Part shown: positions 8,502-17,876 of the stretch, piece after piece
How positions within the stretch are numbered: position 1 is the stretch's first letter
How the letters are laid out: each line of letters starts with the position of its first letter
Origin: Clostridia bacterium
Lineage (GTDB): Bacteria > Bacillota > Clostridia > Oscillospirales > Acutalibacteraceae
Length of the DNA stretch: 64,000 bases
NCBI GenBank assembly: GCA_017421045.1
Contig: JAFQMC010000016.1
Coordinates: 18,829-82,828, forward strand
Direction: 5' to 3'
The notes under the pieces: model-generated
The model's input: the letters and a program-made list of their open reading frames with translations, nothing else
The model's database searches: none
What the model was told of the DNA's origin: nothing
Made by a program: the position numbers and the translations under genes

Positions 8502-8810
8502 ATGAGCAATATTAAAAACCCGGAAACTGACGCTCTTTTCGAGGCAATACTTAGCCTTGAGAATACCGAAGAATGCTACCGCTTTTTTGAGGATGCCTGT
8601 ACTATCAAAGAACTCCGTGAGATAGCTCAGAGATTCCACGTTGCAAGACTTCTGCACAGCGGACAGAACTATCAGGAGGTAAACGCAAAGACCGGTGTCA
8701 GCACTGCGACAATCTGCCGTGTAAACAAGTGCCTGAATTACGGCGACGGCGGATATCGCACAGCTATAGAGAGGCTCGAAAAGGAAGGAAACGCAACCCA
8801 TGACAACTGA
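8502..8810 (+). CDS. yerC: YerC/YecD-type TrpR-family regulator, probable histidine-operon repressor
   Basis: A 102-residue TrpR-superfamily protein: all-helical, with the diagnostic CTIKELREIAQRFHVARLL block followed by a helix-turn-helix (YQEVNAKTGVSTATICRVNKCL). It heads the histidine operon, its stop overlapping the hisZ start by 11 nt. Comparative-genomic work on Firmicutes has proposed TrpR-family YerC proteins (also named HisR) as histidine-biosynthesis repressors; the position here supports that. The palindrome at 8456-8480 is the candidate binding site. Whether histidine is the corepressor cannot be told from sequence. Confidence 0.88.
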   Translation: MSNIKNPETDALFEAILSLENTEECYRFFEDACTIKELREIAQRFHVARLLHSGQNYQEVNAKTGVSTATICRVNKCLNYGDGGYRTAIERLEKEGNATHDN

Positions 8811-9927
8811 TGATAAGATTATTAAAAACGACGAACGTGCCATATTTGCTCTGAGGGCATTGTACAGACAGTACGGATACTCTCAGTTCAAGATGAGCCG
8901 TTTTGAAGAATATGACCTTTACGTAAAAAACAAGGATTTCCTTTTATCCGATGAGGTTATCACCTTCACTGACAGAAGCGGTAAACTCATGGCGCTGAAG
9001 CCTGACGTTACTCTTTCAATTATCAAGAACTCTGTTGACCGCGAAGGCGAAATTCAGAAGGTTTACTACAACGAGAATGTATACCGTGTTGCCAAAGGCA
9101 CACACTCCTTCAAGGAAATCATGCAGGCAGGTCTTGAATGTGTGGGTGATCTGCACAGCTATGATATTGCAGAAGTTGTTCTGCTGGCTGTGAAGAGCCT
9201 TGCACTCATCAGCAAAAAATATGTGCTTGATATTTCCCATATGGGACTTGTGGCGGCAATACTTGAGGAGAGTGGTCTCAGCCATGACGGAAAAGCACAG
9301 GCACACGCATGTCTGCATCAGAAGAACACCCACGAGCTGAGAGAAATCTGTAACGCTGAGGGTATTGCAGACGAGGAAACCGAGAAGCTCTGCGCACTTG
9401 TTGAATGCTTCGGCAGTGCAGGCAAGGTGCTTTCCTCCATCTCTCCCCTGCTCACCACGGACAAAGAGCGTGAGGCTTTTACTGAATTTGAGAATCTGTG
9501 CAAAATCATTGAGATGAGCGGATTTGCAAAAGCCGTGAGAGTTGACTTCTCTGTAGGCAACGATATGAAATACTACTCAGGCGTTGTTTTCAAGGGCTAT
9601 ATCGAGGGAATCCCTGCAAGCATCCTCTCAGGCGGTCAGTATGACAGACTCCTGAAGAAAATGGGCAGAAAAAGCGGTGCTATCGGTTTTGCGCTGTATC
9701 TTGATTTGCTTGAGAGAATGGCTACCACCGAGGAAAGCTATGACATAGACACAGTCCTGCTTCACGATGCAAACGCAGACACCCTGCTTCTGACACAAGC
9801 AGCTGACAAACTTTCAAAGAAGGGCAGTGTGCTCATAAGCACCAATGTACCCGAGCAGGTAAAATGGCGCAGGCTGATGAGATTTAGTGATGACGGGAGG
9901 ATAGAGACACTTGAAGACAATGGTTAA
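8800..9927 (+). CDS. hisZ: ATP phosphoribosyltransferase regulatory subunit HisZ
   Basis: A 375-residue class II aminoacyl-tRNA-synthetase-like protein: motif 2-like FTDRSGKLMALKPDVTLSI near residue 55 and the motif 3-like GGQYDRLLKKMGRKSGAIGFALYL region near residue 280. HisZ is the non-catalytic histidyl-tRNA-synthetase paralogue that pairs with the short form of HisG and confers feedback regulation by histidine. It starts inside the end of yerC and precedes a short HisG, as expected. A true HisRS is unlikely because it is in the his operon and lacks the anticodon-binding tail. Confidence 0.92.
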   Translation: MTTDDKIIKNDERAIFALRALYRQYGYSQFKMSRFEEYDLYVKNKDFLLSDEVITFTDRSGKLMALKPDVTLSIIKNSVDREGEIQKVYYNENVYRVAKGTHSFKEIMQAGLECVGDLHSYDIAEVVLLAVKSLALISKKYVLDISHMGLVAAILEESGLSHDGKAQAHACLHQKNTHELREICNAEGIADEETEKLCALVECFGSAGKVLSSISPLLTTDKEREAFTEFENLCKIIEMSGFAKAVRVDFSVGNDMKYYSGVVFKGYIEGIPASILSGGQYDRLLKKMGRKSGAIGFALYLDLLERMATTEESYDIDTVLLHDANADTLLLTQAADKLSKKGSVLISTNVPEQVKWRRLMRFSDDGRIETLEDNG

Positions 9928-10549
9928 CGTTGCTCTGCCTAAGGGCAGACTTGGAGAAAAGGTTTACGACTACTTTAAAAAGGCGGGCTTTGAGTGCCCC
10001 TCTATCGAAGAGACAAACCGCAAACTGATATTCGAAAATCCCGAGAAGGGTGTGCGCTACTTCTGGGTTAAACCCTCTGATGTAGCAATATACGTTGAAC
10101 GTGGTGCAGCCGACATCGGCGTTGCAGGCAAGGATATTCTCCTTGAGTACGAGCCTGATGTGTACGAGCTTCTTGACCTTAATATAGGCAAGTGCCGTAT
10201 GGCTGTTGCTGCAAAGAAAGACTTCCGCGACCCCAAGGGTACAACACTTCGGGTTGCAACAAAGTTTGCAAATATTGCAGGAAACTTTTACGCAGAAAAA
10301 TGCCGCGACATCGACATAATCAAGCTCAACGGCTCCATCGAAATCGCCCCTATTCTGGGACTTTCCGATGTTATTGTTGACATCGTTGAGACAGGCACCA
10401 CCCTCAAAGAGAACGATCTGGAGGTTGTGGAGACTATTGTGCCCATCAGTGCCAGACTCATCGCTAACAAATCAGGCTACAAATTCAAGAACGAAGAAAT
10501 CCTTGCGATCCGCAAGGGTCTTGAGGAACAAGTGAGGATACGCGGATGA
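9911..10549 (+). CDS. hisG: ATP phosphoribosyltransferase catalytic subunit, short form
   Basis: A 212-residue short-form HisG catalysing the first step of histidine synthesis (ATP + PRPP). The N-terminal ALPKGRLGEKV and the PRPP-binding GLSDVIVDIVETGTTLKEN near residue 156 are clear. The short form lacks the C-terminal regulatory domain and needs HisZ, encoded upstream. Start choice: a GGAGG at 9896-9900 is 10 nt from TTG 9911 but 19 nt from ATG 9920, so the TTG start is preferred; the ATG would remove three residues. Both overlap the hisZ stop. Confidence 0.93.
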   Translation: MKTMVNVALPKGRLGEKVYDYFKKAGFECPSIEETNRKLIFENPEKGVRYFWVKPSDVAIYVERGAADIGVAGKDILLEYEPDVYELLDLNIGKCRMAVAAKKDFRDPKGTTLRVATKFANIAGNFYAEKCRDIDIIKLNGSIEIAPILGLSDVIVDIVETGTTLKENDLEVVETIVPISARLIANKSGYKFKNEEILAIRKGLEEQVRIRG

Positions 10550-11820
10550 TTAAAATCATGAAATACGGCGAAATCTCCAAGGAGGAGATCTTTGCCCGTC
10601 AGGAACAGACCGTTGATGTAACAGGTATTGTTGAGGACATTATTGCCAATGTACGCCAAAACGGCGACAAGGCGGTGCTTGAATACAACCTTAAGTTCGA
10701 CAGTGCTGACCTTGACACTCTGGAAGTAAGTGAAGAAGAAATTCAGGAAGCTTTTGATGCAGTTGAGCCAAGATTCCTTGATATACTCAGAAATGCCGCA
10801 GAAAACATCCGGGCATTTCACAAAAAGCAGGTACGCACCAGCTTCATCATGAACGAGAAGGCAGGCGTTGTAACCGGACAGAAGATCACACCTATCGAGA
10901 AGGTGGGTCTGTATGTACCCGGTGGCACTGCCGCCTATCCCTCCACTGTTCTTATGGACAGTATCCCTGCGCAGATTGCAGGATGCAAAGAGATTGTCAT
11001 GGTGACACCTCCCTCAAAAAACGGCAAGGTGAATCCCGTTATTCTGGCGGCTGCAAAAATCGCAGGCGTTGGACGTATTTTCAAAGTCGGCGGTGCCCAG
11101 GCAGTTGCCGCTCTGGCATACGGCACAGAGACTATCACAAAGGTAGACAAAATCGTAGGTCCCGGCAACGCTTTTGTTGCAGAGGCAAAGAGACAGGTCT
11201 TCGGTCAGGTCTCTATTGATATGATTGCAGGACCCAGTGAGATACTGGTTATTGCAGACGGCAAGAGCAACCCCAAACACGTTGCAGCCGACCTGCTCTC
11301 TCAGGCAGAGCACGACAAGATGGCGAGCGCTGTCCTTGTTACCGACAGCGAGGAGCTTGCACAGGCTGTATCTGACGAGCTTGAGCGTCAGATTCCTCTG
11401 CTCTCACGTGCTGAGATTGCAAGAACCTCCATCGACAACAACGGCAAGATCATCATTGCAGAAAACCTCAGAGATGTGATTGATATCTCCAACGAAATCG
11501 CACCCGAGCATCTTGAGCTTATGGTGGACAACCCCTTTGACTACCTTGATGCCATCGAAAACGCAGGCTCCATATTCATGGGCAGAAACTGTCCCGAGGC
11601 ACTTGGCGACTACTACGCAGGCCCCAACCACACACTTCCCACAAGCGGTACTGCAAGATTCTCAAGTCCTCTGTCAGTTGATGACTTCGTGAAGAAAAGC
11701 CAATACACATACTACACCGAGGATGCACTGAAGGCTATTGCCGACGAGGTAGCTTTCTTTGCTGAAAAAGAGGGGCTCACAGCACACGCAAGAAGTGTTA
11801 CTGTGAGAACTGAGGACTAA
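10546..11820 (+). CDS. hisD: Histidinol dehydrogenase
   Basis: A 424-residue zinc- and NAD-dependent enzyme performing the last two oxidations to histidine. Visible family blocks include YVPGGTAAYPSTVLMD near residue 124, the VGPGNAFVAEAKRQV segment, the zinc-ligand region DLLSQAEHDK and the catalytic IAPEHLELMV block, then GPNHTLPTSGTARF. Its ATG overlaps the TGA of hisG by 4 nt (ATGA), so it is translationally coupled. Length is normal for the bacterial enzyme. Confidence 0.96.
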   Translation: MIKIMKYGEISKEEIFARQEQTVDVTGIVEDIIANVRQNGDKAVLEYNLKFDSADLDTLEVSEEEIQEAFDAVEPRFLDILRNAAENIRAFHKKQVRTSFIMNEKAGVVTGQKITPIEKVGLYVPGGTAAYPSTVLMDSIPAQIAGCKEIVMVTPPSKNGKVNPVILAAAKIAGVGRIFKVGGAQAVAALAYGTETITKVDKIVGPGNAFVAEAKRQVFGQVSIDMIAGPSEILVIADGKSNPKHVAADLLSQAEHDKMASAVLVTDSEELAQAVSDELERQIPLLSRAEIARTSIDNNGKIIIAENLRDVIDISNEIAPEHLELMVDNPFDYLDAIENAGSIFMGRNCPEALGDYYAGPNHTLPTSGTARFSSPLSVDDFVKKSQYTYYTEDALKAIADEVAFFAEKEGLTAHARSVTVRTED

Positions 11821-11824
11821 GATA

Positions 11825-12889
11825 ATGAGCAGACTTCTGAAAGAAAATTATCAAAAACTTGAAGCATACATACCGGGCGAACAACCCAAAGACGGCGAAT
11901 ACATAAAGCTCAACACCAACGAGTCACCTTTTCCGCCTTCACCCAGAGTTCTTGATGCACTTAAAAGAGAGGATATTGAAAATCTGAGGCTTTACTCTGA
12001 CCCCACCATGTCGGCACTCAGAGAAAAACTTGCACAGCTCTACGATGTAAAAAGCGAAAACATCTATCTCTCCAATGGTTCTGACGATATTCTGAACTTT
12101 GTGTTCATGGGATTCTCTCAAAACGGCGCCGTATTTCCTGACATCACCTACGGCTTTTACAGTGTGTTCTCAGAACTTCACGGCGTAGATTACAAAGAGA
12201 TTCCGCTCACTGAGGATTTCAGGGTGAACTACAAGGATTACATAAACAAGGACAAACTCATTGTTATTGCAAACCCCAACGCACCCACCGGCGACTGCCT
12301 GGGAGTTTGGGAGATTGAAGAAATAGTCATGAATAATCCCGATAATCTGGTTGTTATCGACGAGGCATACATCGACTTCGGCGGTGAGAGCTGTTATCCC
12401 CTGACTAAAAAATACGACAACCTGCTGGTTGTTCGAACATTCTCTAAATCACGCTGTATGGCAGGCGCAAGGCTTGGATATGCCATAGGACCCAAGGGAA
12501 TCATCGAGGATCTGGAGAAGCTCAAATACTCCACCAACCCCTACAACATAAACAGACTCACGGCTACTCTCGGAGAAGCTACCGTAGAGTCTGAGGATTA
12601 CTACCTGAAAACATCGGAAGAAATAATCCGTGTCCGCGAATACACAGCGAAAAAGCTGATAGAATCAGGATTTGAAGTCCTGCCTTCCAAAGCAAACTTC
12701 CTGTTTGCAAGGTCAAATAAAATCTCAGGCGAAAAGCTCTATCAGGAGCTGAAAGCCCGTCATATTCTGGTACGGCACTTCACAAACCCTAAAATCGAAA
12801 TGTTCAACCGAATTACTATCGGCACACAGGAACAGATGGACATCCTCCTCGGTGCTATAGAGGAAATACTAAACGGAGGCACAAAATGA
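11825..12889 (+). CDS. hisC: Histidinol-phosphate aminotransferase
   Basis: A 354-residue fold-type I PLP enzyme. The sequence shows the N-terminal IKLNTNESPFPPSP motif, the NPNAPTGD segment around residue 150, VIDEAYIDFGG, and the PLP-lysine region TFSKSRCMAGARLGY around residue 205. Substrate-binding arginine near the C-terminus (FNRITIGT) is present. It lies 4 bp after hisD and overlaps hisB by 4 nt. Some HisC enzymes also transaminate aromatic amino acids, relevant here because no separate aromatic aminotransferase is seen in the aro operon. Confidence 0.94.
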   Translation: MSRLLKENYQKLEAYIPGEQPKDGEYIKLNTNESPFPPSPRVLDALKREDIENLRLYSDPTMSALREKLAQLYDVKSENIYLSNGSDDILNFVFMGFSQNGAVFPDITYGFYSVFSELHGVDYKEIPLTEDFRVNYKDYINKDKLIVIANPNAPTGDCLGVWEIEEIVMNNPDNLVVIDEAYIDFGGESCYPLTKKYDNLLVVRTFSKSRCMAGARLGYAIGPKGIIEDLEKLKYSTNPYNINRLTATLGEATVESEDYYLKTSEEIIRVREYTAKKLIESGFEVLPSKANFLFARSNKISGEKLYQELKARHILVRHFTNPKIEMFNRITIGTQEQMDILLGAIEEILNGGTK

Positions 12890-13473
12890 GAACAAGCACT
12901 ATAACCCGCAAAACTGCGGAAACTGATATAAGCCTTACTCTTAACCTTGACGGAAGCGGAAAATCAGAGATAAACTCAGGCATCGGATTTCTCGATCATA
13001 TGCTGACACTGTTTGCATCTCACGGCAGATTCGACCTGACACTCAGCTGTACAGGCGACACTGAGGTTGATGACCACCACAGCGCCGAAGACATCGGCAT
13101 CTGCCTCGGCAAGGCATTCGAGGAAGCTCTCGGAAATAAAATGGGTATCACACGCTACGGCAATATGATGCTCCCTATGGACGAGACCCTGATTCTCAGT
13201 GCCGCTGATATTTCAGGCAGAAGCTGTCTGTGCTATGACATAAGCTTCCCCACTGAGAAGATCGGCACATTTGATACAGAGCTTGTTGAGGAGTTTTTCC
13301 TGAGCTTTGTCAGAAACTGCCCCATGAGTCTGCACATCAGAATGCTTGCAGGAAGTAATGCTCACCACATCGCAGAGGGCATCTTCAAGTCTGTTGCACG
13401 CACCCTGAAAAATGCTGTTGCAATCGACCCTGCACTGAAAGGCGAAATTCCGTCAACAAAGGGTGTGCTCTGA
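12886..13473 (+). CDS. hisB: Imidazoleglycerol-phosphate dehydratase
   Basis: A 195-residue monofunctional HisB dehydratase. Metal-binding histidine clusters are visible in GIGFLDHMLTLFASHGRFDL near residue 33, VDDHHSAEDIGICLGKA near residue 61 and SNAHHIAEGIFKS near residue 160, matching the di-manganese site of the family. It lacks the N-terminal phosphatase domain of the enterobacterial bifunctional HisB; that activity is supplied by the PHP phosphatase at the operon end. It overlaps its neighbours by a few bases on both sides. Confidence 0.95.
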   Translation: MRTSTITRKTAETDISLTLNLDGSGKSEINSGIGFLDHMLTLFASHGRFDLTLSCTGDTEVDDHHSAEDIGICLGKAFEEALGNKMGITRYGNMMLPMDETLILSAADISGRSCLCYDISFPTEKIGTFDTELVEEFFLSFVRNCPMSLHIRMLAGSNAHHIAEGIFKSVARTLKNAVAIDPALKGEIPSTKGVL

Positions 13474-14099
13474 TGATAGGTATTATTGACTACGGCGTCG
13501 GCAACCTGTTCTCGCTTAAATCCTCCTTTGAGGCTATTGGCGAAGAGGTTTTTGTATCGGGCGATAAAAACGAACTTGCAAAGGCTGACGGACTTATACT
13601 CCCCGGAGTCGGAGCCTTTGAGGATGCGGCAAACAAACTGCGTCAGAGCGGACTCGACGAATTCGTGAAAGAGGAAGCAGATAAAGGCACTCCGCTGATG
13701 GGCATATGCCTTGGAATGCAGATTCTGTTTGAAAAGAGTTTTGAGTATGGAGAGCATCAGGGACTTGGACTTTTAAAGGGTCATGTGGTTCCCATGGAGG
13801 GTTCTCTTCCGAAAGAGCTTAAAATCCCCCACATCGGCTGGAACTCACTGCACATTACAAGCACTGACTGCGAGCTTCTGAGAAACATAAACGAGGGTGA
13901 CTGCGTATACTTTGTGCACTCTTTCTATGCACAAGGCTGTGAGGATTCTCTCATTGCAACCGCCGAATACGGCAAGGAGCTTACTGCCGCGGTTGCAAAA
14001 GGAAATGTATACGGCTGTCAGTTCCATCCTGAAAAAAGCGGAAGCGTGGGACTTCGGATTCTCAGCACATTCAGCGAAATAAGCAAGCAAACAAGATAA
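13473..14099 (+). CDS. hisH: Imidazole glycerol phosphate synthase glutaminase subunit
   Basis: A 208-residue class I glutamine amidotransferase. The nucleophilic Cys is in LMGICLGMQILFEKSFE near residue 80 and the His/Glu pair is in CQFHPEKSG near residue 186; the N-terminal IIDYGVGNLFSLKSSFE block is typical of HisH. It channels ammonia to HisF, encoded two genes downstream. The stop is followed after 10 bp by hisA. Confidence 0.95.
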   Translation: MIGIIDYGVGNLFSLKSSFEAIGEEVFVSGDKNELAKADGLILPGVGAFEDAANKLRQSGLDEFVKEEADKGTPLMGICLGMQILFEKSFEYGEHQGLGLLKGHVVPMEGSLPKELKIPHIGWNSLHITSTDCELLRNINEGDCVYFVHSFYAQGCEDSLIATAEYGKELTAAVAKGNVYGCQFHPEKSGSVGLRILSTFSEISKQTR

Positions 14100-14109
14100 C
14101 GAGGGTATT

Positions 14110-14823
14110 ATGATAATTTTTCCTGCAATAGATTTATACGAAGGCAAGGCGGTGCGTCTTTACAAAGGCGACTACAACCAGATGACCGTCTACAGTGAAA
14201 ACCCTGCAGAGGTAGCAAAGAGATTTGTACAGGCGGGTGCAACGCATCTGCATCTTGTAGACCTGGAGGGTGCAAAGCTGGGACGTCCCGGAAACCTGGA
14301 CACAATCAGCAAAATCATTAAAGAGACCGACCTGTTCACAGAGGTTGGCGGCGGAATCCGCAACATCGAGACCGTTGAAGCCTACATATCCATCGGTGTT
14401 GACAGAGTTATTCTAGGCACTGCCGCTGTGAATGACCCTGAATTTCTGAAAGAAACTCTCAAGCGTTTTGGTGACAAAATTGCTGTGGGAGTTGACCTTA
14501 AAGACGGCTTCGTAGCTATTAAAGGCTGGACAGAGAAATCTTCTCTGTCTGCTGATGAGTTTCTCGGTGAAATGGAGACTCTCGGAGTCTCTACCATTAT
14601 CTGTACCGACATCTCCCGCGACGGAGCAATGCAGGGCAGTAACAACACACTGTACAGAGAGCTTTCCGAGAAATACAACATCAATTTCATTGCATCAGGC
14701 GGTGTCTCCACTATCGAGGACGTTAAAACCCTGAGTAGTATGAATATGTACGGAGCCATCATCGGCAAGGCGTACTACATCGGAGCTATTGATCTGAAGG
14801 AAGCTATCGAGGTGGCAAAATGA
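14110..14823 (+). CDS. hisA: ProFAR isomerase HisA
   Basis: A 237-residue (beta/alpha)8 phosphoribosylformimino-AICAR-phosphate isomerase. N-terminal FPAIDLYEGKAVRLYKGDY carries the catalytic Asp, and the second catalytic Asp is in CTDISRDGAMQG near residue 161. Phosphate-binding glycines are in VGGGIRN and ASGGVST. It overlaps hisF by 4 nt. The sequence is distinct from HisF and ordered as usual in Firmicute his operons. Confidence 0.95.
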   Translation: MIIFPAIDLYEGKAVRLYKGDYNQMTVYSENPAEVAKRFVQAGATHLHLVDLEGAKLGRPGNLDTISKIIKETDLFTEVGGGIRNIETVEAYISIGVDRVILGTAAVNDPEFLKETLKRFGDKIAVGVDLKDGFVAIKGWTEKSSLSADEFLGEMETLGVSTIICTDISRDGAMQGSNNTLYRELSEKYNINFIASGGVSTIEDVKTLSSMNMYGAIIGKAYYIGAIDLKEAIEVAK

Positions 14824-15578
14824 TAACTAAACGCATTATCCCATGTCTGGACGTGAGAAACGGACGTGTAGTAAAGGGTGTAAACTTCGAGGGACTTTCC
14901 GATGTATCCTCCCCTATTGAGCTGGGCAAATACTACAGCGACAACGGCGCAGACGAGCTGGTGTTCTATGATATCACTGCTTCTGCAGAGGGCAGAGCGC
15001 TTTTCACAGACATCCTCACCGAAGTTGCAAAAACCATATTTATCCCGCTTACCGTTGGCGGTGGCATCAACACACTGGATGATTTTGACAGAGTTCTCAA
15101 ATGCGGTGCAGACAAGGTGAGCGTCAACTCAGGCGCAATCCGCGACCCTGAGCTTATCACAAAAGCCGCTAAGAAATACGGCGACCAGTGCGTTGTTATT
15201 TCTGCGGATGTCAAGCGCGTTGACGGAGTATTCAGGGTGTTTGCAAAAGGCGGCAGAGAAAACACGGGCATGGAGGCTATAAGCTGGATTAAGTCCTGTG
15301 TAGACAGAGGTGCAGGCGAGGTTGTGCTCAACTCCATAGACACCGACGGTGTAAAGGGCGGATTTGACCTTGAGATGCTAAGAGCCGTGTCCGATGTAGT
15401 AAACGTCCCTGTCATTGCATCAGGCGGTGCAGGCTGTATCGACGACTTTGTTACACTGTTCAACACTCTGCCAAAAGTTGACGCAGGTCTGGCGGCTTCT
15501 ATCTTCCACTTCGGAGAAGTTGAAATTCCGGAGCTAAAGAAAGTTCTTCAAAAGAATAATATCAATGTGAGGTTATGA
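14820..15578 (+). CDS. hisF: Imidazole glycerol phosphate synthase cyclase subunit
   Basis: A 252-residue (beta/alpha)8 protein that uses ammonia from HisH to close the imidazole ring and release AICAR. The N-terminus [19 protein letters not shown] contains the catalytic Asp, the second Asp is in [17 protein letters not shown] near residue 170, and phosphate-binding sites TVGGGINT and ASGGAG are intact. It is translationally coupled to hisA and hisI by 4-nt overlaps. Confidence 0.96.
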   Translation: MITKRIIPCLDVRNGRVVKGVNFEGLSDVSSPIELGKYYSDNGADELVFYDITASAEGRALFTDILTEVAKTIFIPLTVGGGINTLDDFDRVLKCGADKVSVNSGAIRDPELITKAAKKYGDQCVVISADVKRVDGVFRVFAKGGRENTGMEAISWIKSCVDRGAGEVVLNSIDTDGVKGGFDLEMLRAVSDVVNVPVIASGGAGCIDDFVTLFNTLPKVDAGLAASIFHFGEVEIPELKKVLQKNNINVRL

Positions 15579-16228
15579 AAATGTTAGATATAAACAAGCT
15601 TAAATTTGACGAAAAAGGACTCATCCCTGCTATTGTTACTGATATTGATACAGGAAATGTGCTGACACTTGCATATATGAACAGAGAGAGCCTTGAGATT
15701 TCTATGAAAAAGGGTCTTACTTGCTTTTTCAGTCGTTCAAGACAGGAGCTTTGGCTCAAGGGTGAGACAAGCGGTAACTACCAGCACATTGTCTCAATCA
15801 CTGCAGACTGCGACTATGATGCTCTGAATGTAAAAGTCCGCAAGGACGGCCCTGCCTGCCACACAGGCACAGACTCCTGCTTCACAAACCTTCTATTTGA
15901 AGGCGAGGAGGCAGAGGGTTTCTCCATGGACGGACTCTACGAGCTTCTCAAGGGCAGAAAAGAAAACCTGCCCGAAGGCTCATACACCACATACCTCTTC
16001 CAGAAAGGTCTTGACAAGATTCTCAAAAAGGTCGGCGAGGAGTGCACAGAGGTTATCATCGGTGCAAAATCCAACGATAAAGCCGAGACAGTTTACGAGA
16101 TTGCAGACCTTGCTTACCACGTAATGGTGCTTATGGTTGAGATGGGAATCACTGTTGACGATATCAAAAAAGAACTTGCCTCCCGCCACGTTATCGACCA
16201 CAAGGTAAAGCAGGAAAAAATGGTATGA
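15575..16228 (+). CDS. hisI: Bifunctional phosphoribosyl-AMP cyclohydrolase/phosphoribosyl-ATP pyrophosphatase
   Basis: A 217-residue HisIE fusion. The HisI half (about residues 1-115) has [33 protein letters not shown] and the zinc-ligand run [12 protein letters not shown]. The HisE half (from about residue 120) has the metal-binding [16 protein letters not shown] and [17 protein letters not shown]. It performs steps 2 and 3 of the pathway. ATG 15575 overlaps hisF; a second ATG at 15581 is also possible. Confidence 0.95.
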   Translation: MKMLDINKLKFDEKGLIPAIVTDIDTGNVLTLAYMNRESLEISMKKGLTCFFSRSRQELWLKGETSGNYQHIVSITADCDYDALNVKVRKDGPACHTGTDSCFTNLLFEGEEAEGFSMDGLYELLKGRKENLPEGSYTTYLFQKGLDKILKKVGEECTEVIIGAKSNDKAETVYEIADLAYHVMVLMVEMGITVDDIKKELASRHVIDHKVKQEKMV

Positions 16229-17034
16229 TAAAACGCAACTATCACACCCACACCTTGTACTGCGACGGCAAAGACACCCCCGAAGAAATGGTCCTCTCTG
16301 CCATTGACAAGGGTTTTTCCACTCTGGGATTCTCGGGACACAGCCCGCTTGAGGGTACTGACTGGGGAATGAACGGCGACAGATTAAACAAGTATAAAAA
16401 CGAAATTCTCTCGCTCAAAGAGAAATACAAAGATAAGATAGAGATTCTCTGTGGAATCGAGCAGGACTACTACAGCGGGAATTCTCTTGAGGGATACGAC
16501 TACATCATTGGCTCTGTCCACTGTCTAAAGGTCAGTGACGGATATCTGCCTTTGGATGATTCTGCAGATATTCTGAAAGAAGGAATCGTGAAATATTTCG
16601 GTTCAGATCCCGTAAAACTTGCAAAGTGCTATTATGAGACAGTGAGCAATGTTGTAAACAAAACGGGATGTCAGATTATCGGTCACTTTGACCTGATAAC
16701 AAAGTTTGACGACACTGCCCATATCTTTGACACAGCCAATGCTGAATACATAGAATCAGCAAAGACAGCCATTGACAAGCTATCGAGAACAGGTGCACTC
16801 TTTGAAGTTAACACGGGTGCAATGACAAGGAGACTTAAAAGTCTGCCTTATCCTGCGAAGGATTTGCTTGAGTATATCAGAAACTGCGGATGCGATGTGG
16901 TAATCAACTCTGACTGCCACGATAAAAACTATCTTGACTTCGGCTTTGACACGGCGTTATCGCTAATCAAAGAATGTGGATTTGAAAGAATCGCTTACAT
17001 CTCAGAGGGCGGCATAAAATACACAGATATATAA
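16225..17034 (+). CDS. hisJ: PHP-family histidinol-phosphatase
   Basis: A 269-residue PHP-domain phosphatase removing phosphate from histidinol phosphate. The metal-binding motif [11 protein letters not shown] is at the N-terminus, with further ligands in [24 protein letters not shown] and INSDCHDKN. It overlaps the end of hisIE by 4 nt and is the last gene before a strong terminator, so with hisD, hisB and the others the operon covers all steps from PRPP to histidine. Confidence 0.92.
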   Translation: MIKRNYHTHTLYCDGKDTPEEMVLSAIDKGFSTLGFSGHSPLEGTDWGMNGDRLNKYKNEILSLKEKYKDKIEILCGIEQDYYSGNSLEGYDYIIGSVHCLKVSDGYLPLDDSADILKEGIVKYFGSDPVKLAKCYYETVSNVVNKTGCQIIGHFDLITKFDDTAHIFDTANAEYIESAKTAIDKLSRTGALFEVNTGAMTRRLKSLPYPAKDLLEYIRNCGCDVVINSDCHDKNYLDFGFDTALSLIKECGFERIAYISEGGIKYTDI

Positions 17035-17038
17035 AGAA

Positions 17039-17078
17039 ATGCCCGGGAACATATCCGTGTTCCCGGGCATTTATGTTG
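17039..17078 (+). terminator. his operon terminator
   Basis: A perfect 13-bp GC-rich stem (17039-17051 with 17058-17070, six-base loop) lies 5 bp after the hisJ stop, followed by a T-rich stretch. It also separates the his operon from the convergent lipoprotein gene. Confidence 0.88.
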
Positions 17079-17099
17079 CGTTTTTTATGATGTCATAAA

Positions 17100-17750
17100 T
17101 TATTTTGCCTGACCCTTGATGCTGTCAATAACCTTGTCGTTTTCATCAAAGACAAGCTTTGAATCCTCGTCGGTGAAATCAGCAAGGCTGATTCTCTCGT
17201 ATGTGCCTGCAAGCTCCGTGCCGTCCTGCTCTGTGAACTCGGTCTCAAAGGCGTAAATCTTTTCTTCACCGCGAGTCTGAACATAGGTAGTGTAGTCGGC
17301 GGATGCGCTCATATCCTCACCCTTGACAATGTATGCACGATTGCTGTCGTCGGTATAGAGGCAGATTGTAGGTGCTTTATCATCGGCAGTTGCTTTGGAG
17401 GTGATTTCCTCGTCGAGCAGAGTAGCTGAACCATACTCAAAACCTACTACCATCTGTCTGTTCACGTAGGGAGTTGTACCGTCTGCAAACGCCACGTAAA
17501 GCTCATAGATACCGTCGCCTGTGAAATCGAGAAGTCTTGCAACTGCAACACCTGTGAGCACATTGCCGTAAGTATCGTCAGACTCAACCTTTGCTTTGCC
17601 GTACTGATCAACCAGATTGTCGTAATAGGTCTGGAAGTAGTTTGCTCTGTCAACATTGCCAAGGTCATAAACAATAGCACCTGACATATCACATGCAGCA
17701 AGAGAAACAACACACATAACAGCCAGAAGCATAGCAAAGATCTTTTTCAT
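17100..17750 (-). CDS. Predicted lipoprotein of unknown function
   Basis: A 216-residue protein with a type II signal peptide: MKKIFAMLLAVMCVVS then a lipobox LAAC at residues 17-20, predicting a lipid-anchored extracytoplasmic protein. The mature part is acidic with repeated short strands, including FTGDGIYELYVAFADG, which resembles the VCBS/'DGIYEL' type of beta-propeller-like repeat seen in many clostridial lipoproteins. I do not recognise a specific family. ATG at 17750 is chosen because it gives the signal peptide and has GAGAGG upstream. It is monocistronic with its own promoter. Confidence 0.8.
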   Translation of the reverse strand: MKKIFAMLLAVMCVVSLAACDMSGAIVYDLGNVDRANYFQTYYDNLVDQYGKAKVESDDTYGNVLTGVAVARLLDFTGDGIYELYVAFADGTTPYVNRQMVVGFEYGSATLLDEEITSKATADDKAPTICLYTDDSNRAYIVKGEDMSASADYTTYVQTRGEEKIYAFETEFTEQDGTELAGTYERISLADFTDEDSKLVFDENDKVIDSIKGQAK

Positions 17751-17794
17751 AGTAAGAACCTCTCTGTAAAAGTTAAAATTATTAGCTACTTGAT

Positions 17795-17823
17795 ATTTTA
17801 CTATGTTTTCTGACAATTTGCAA
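17795..17823 (-). promoter_or_regulatory. Promoter of the lipoprotein gene
   Basis: Minus-strand TTGCAA (17823-17818), 17-bp spacer, TAAAAT (17800-17795), about 45 bp upstream of the lipoprotein start codon. Confidence 0.6.
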
Positions 17824-17835
17824 TAGGCAAATTAA

Positions 17836-17869
17836 AAAGGCGACAAGCTTTTGCGTGCCTGTCGCCTTT
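17836..17869 (-). terminator. Terminator of the ctsR-clpC operon
   Basis: A ten-base-pair stem AAAGGCGACA/TGTCGCCTTT immediately downstream of the clpC stop, followed on the minus strand by a T-run. It lies against the -35 of the next minus-strand promoter. Confidence 0.85.
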
Positions 17870-17876
17870 AGAGACT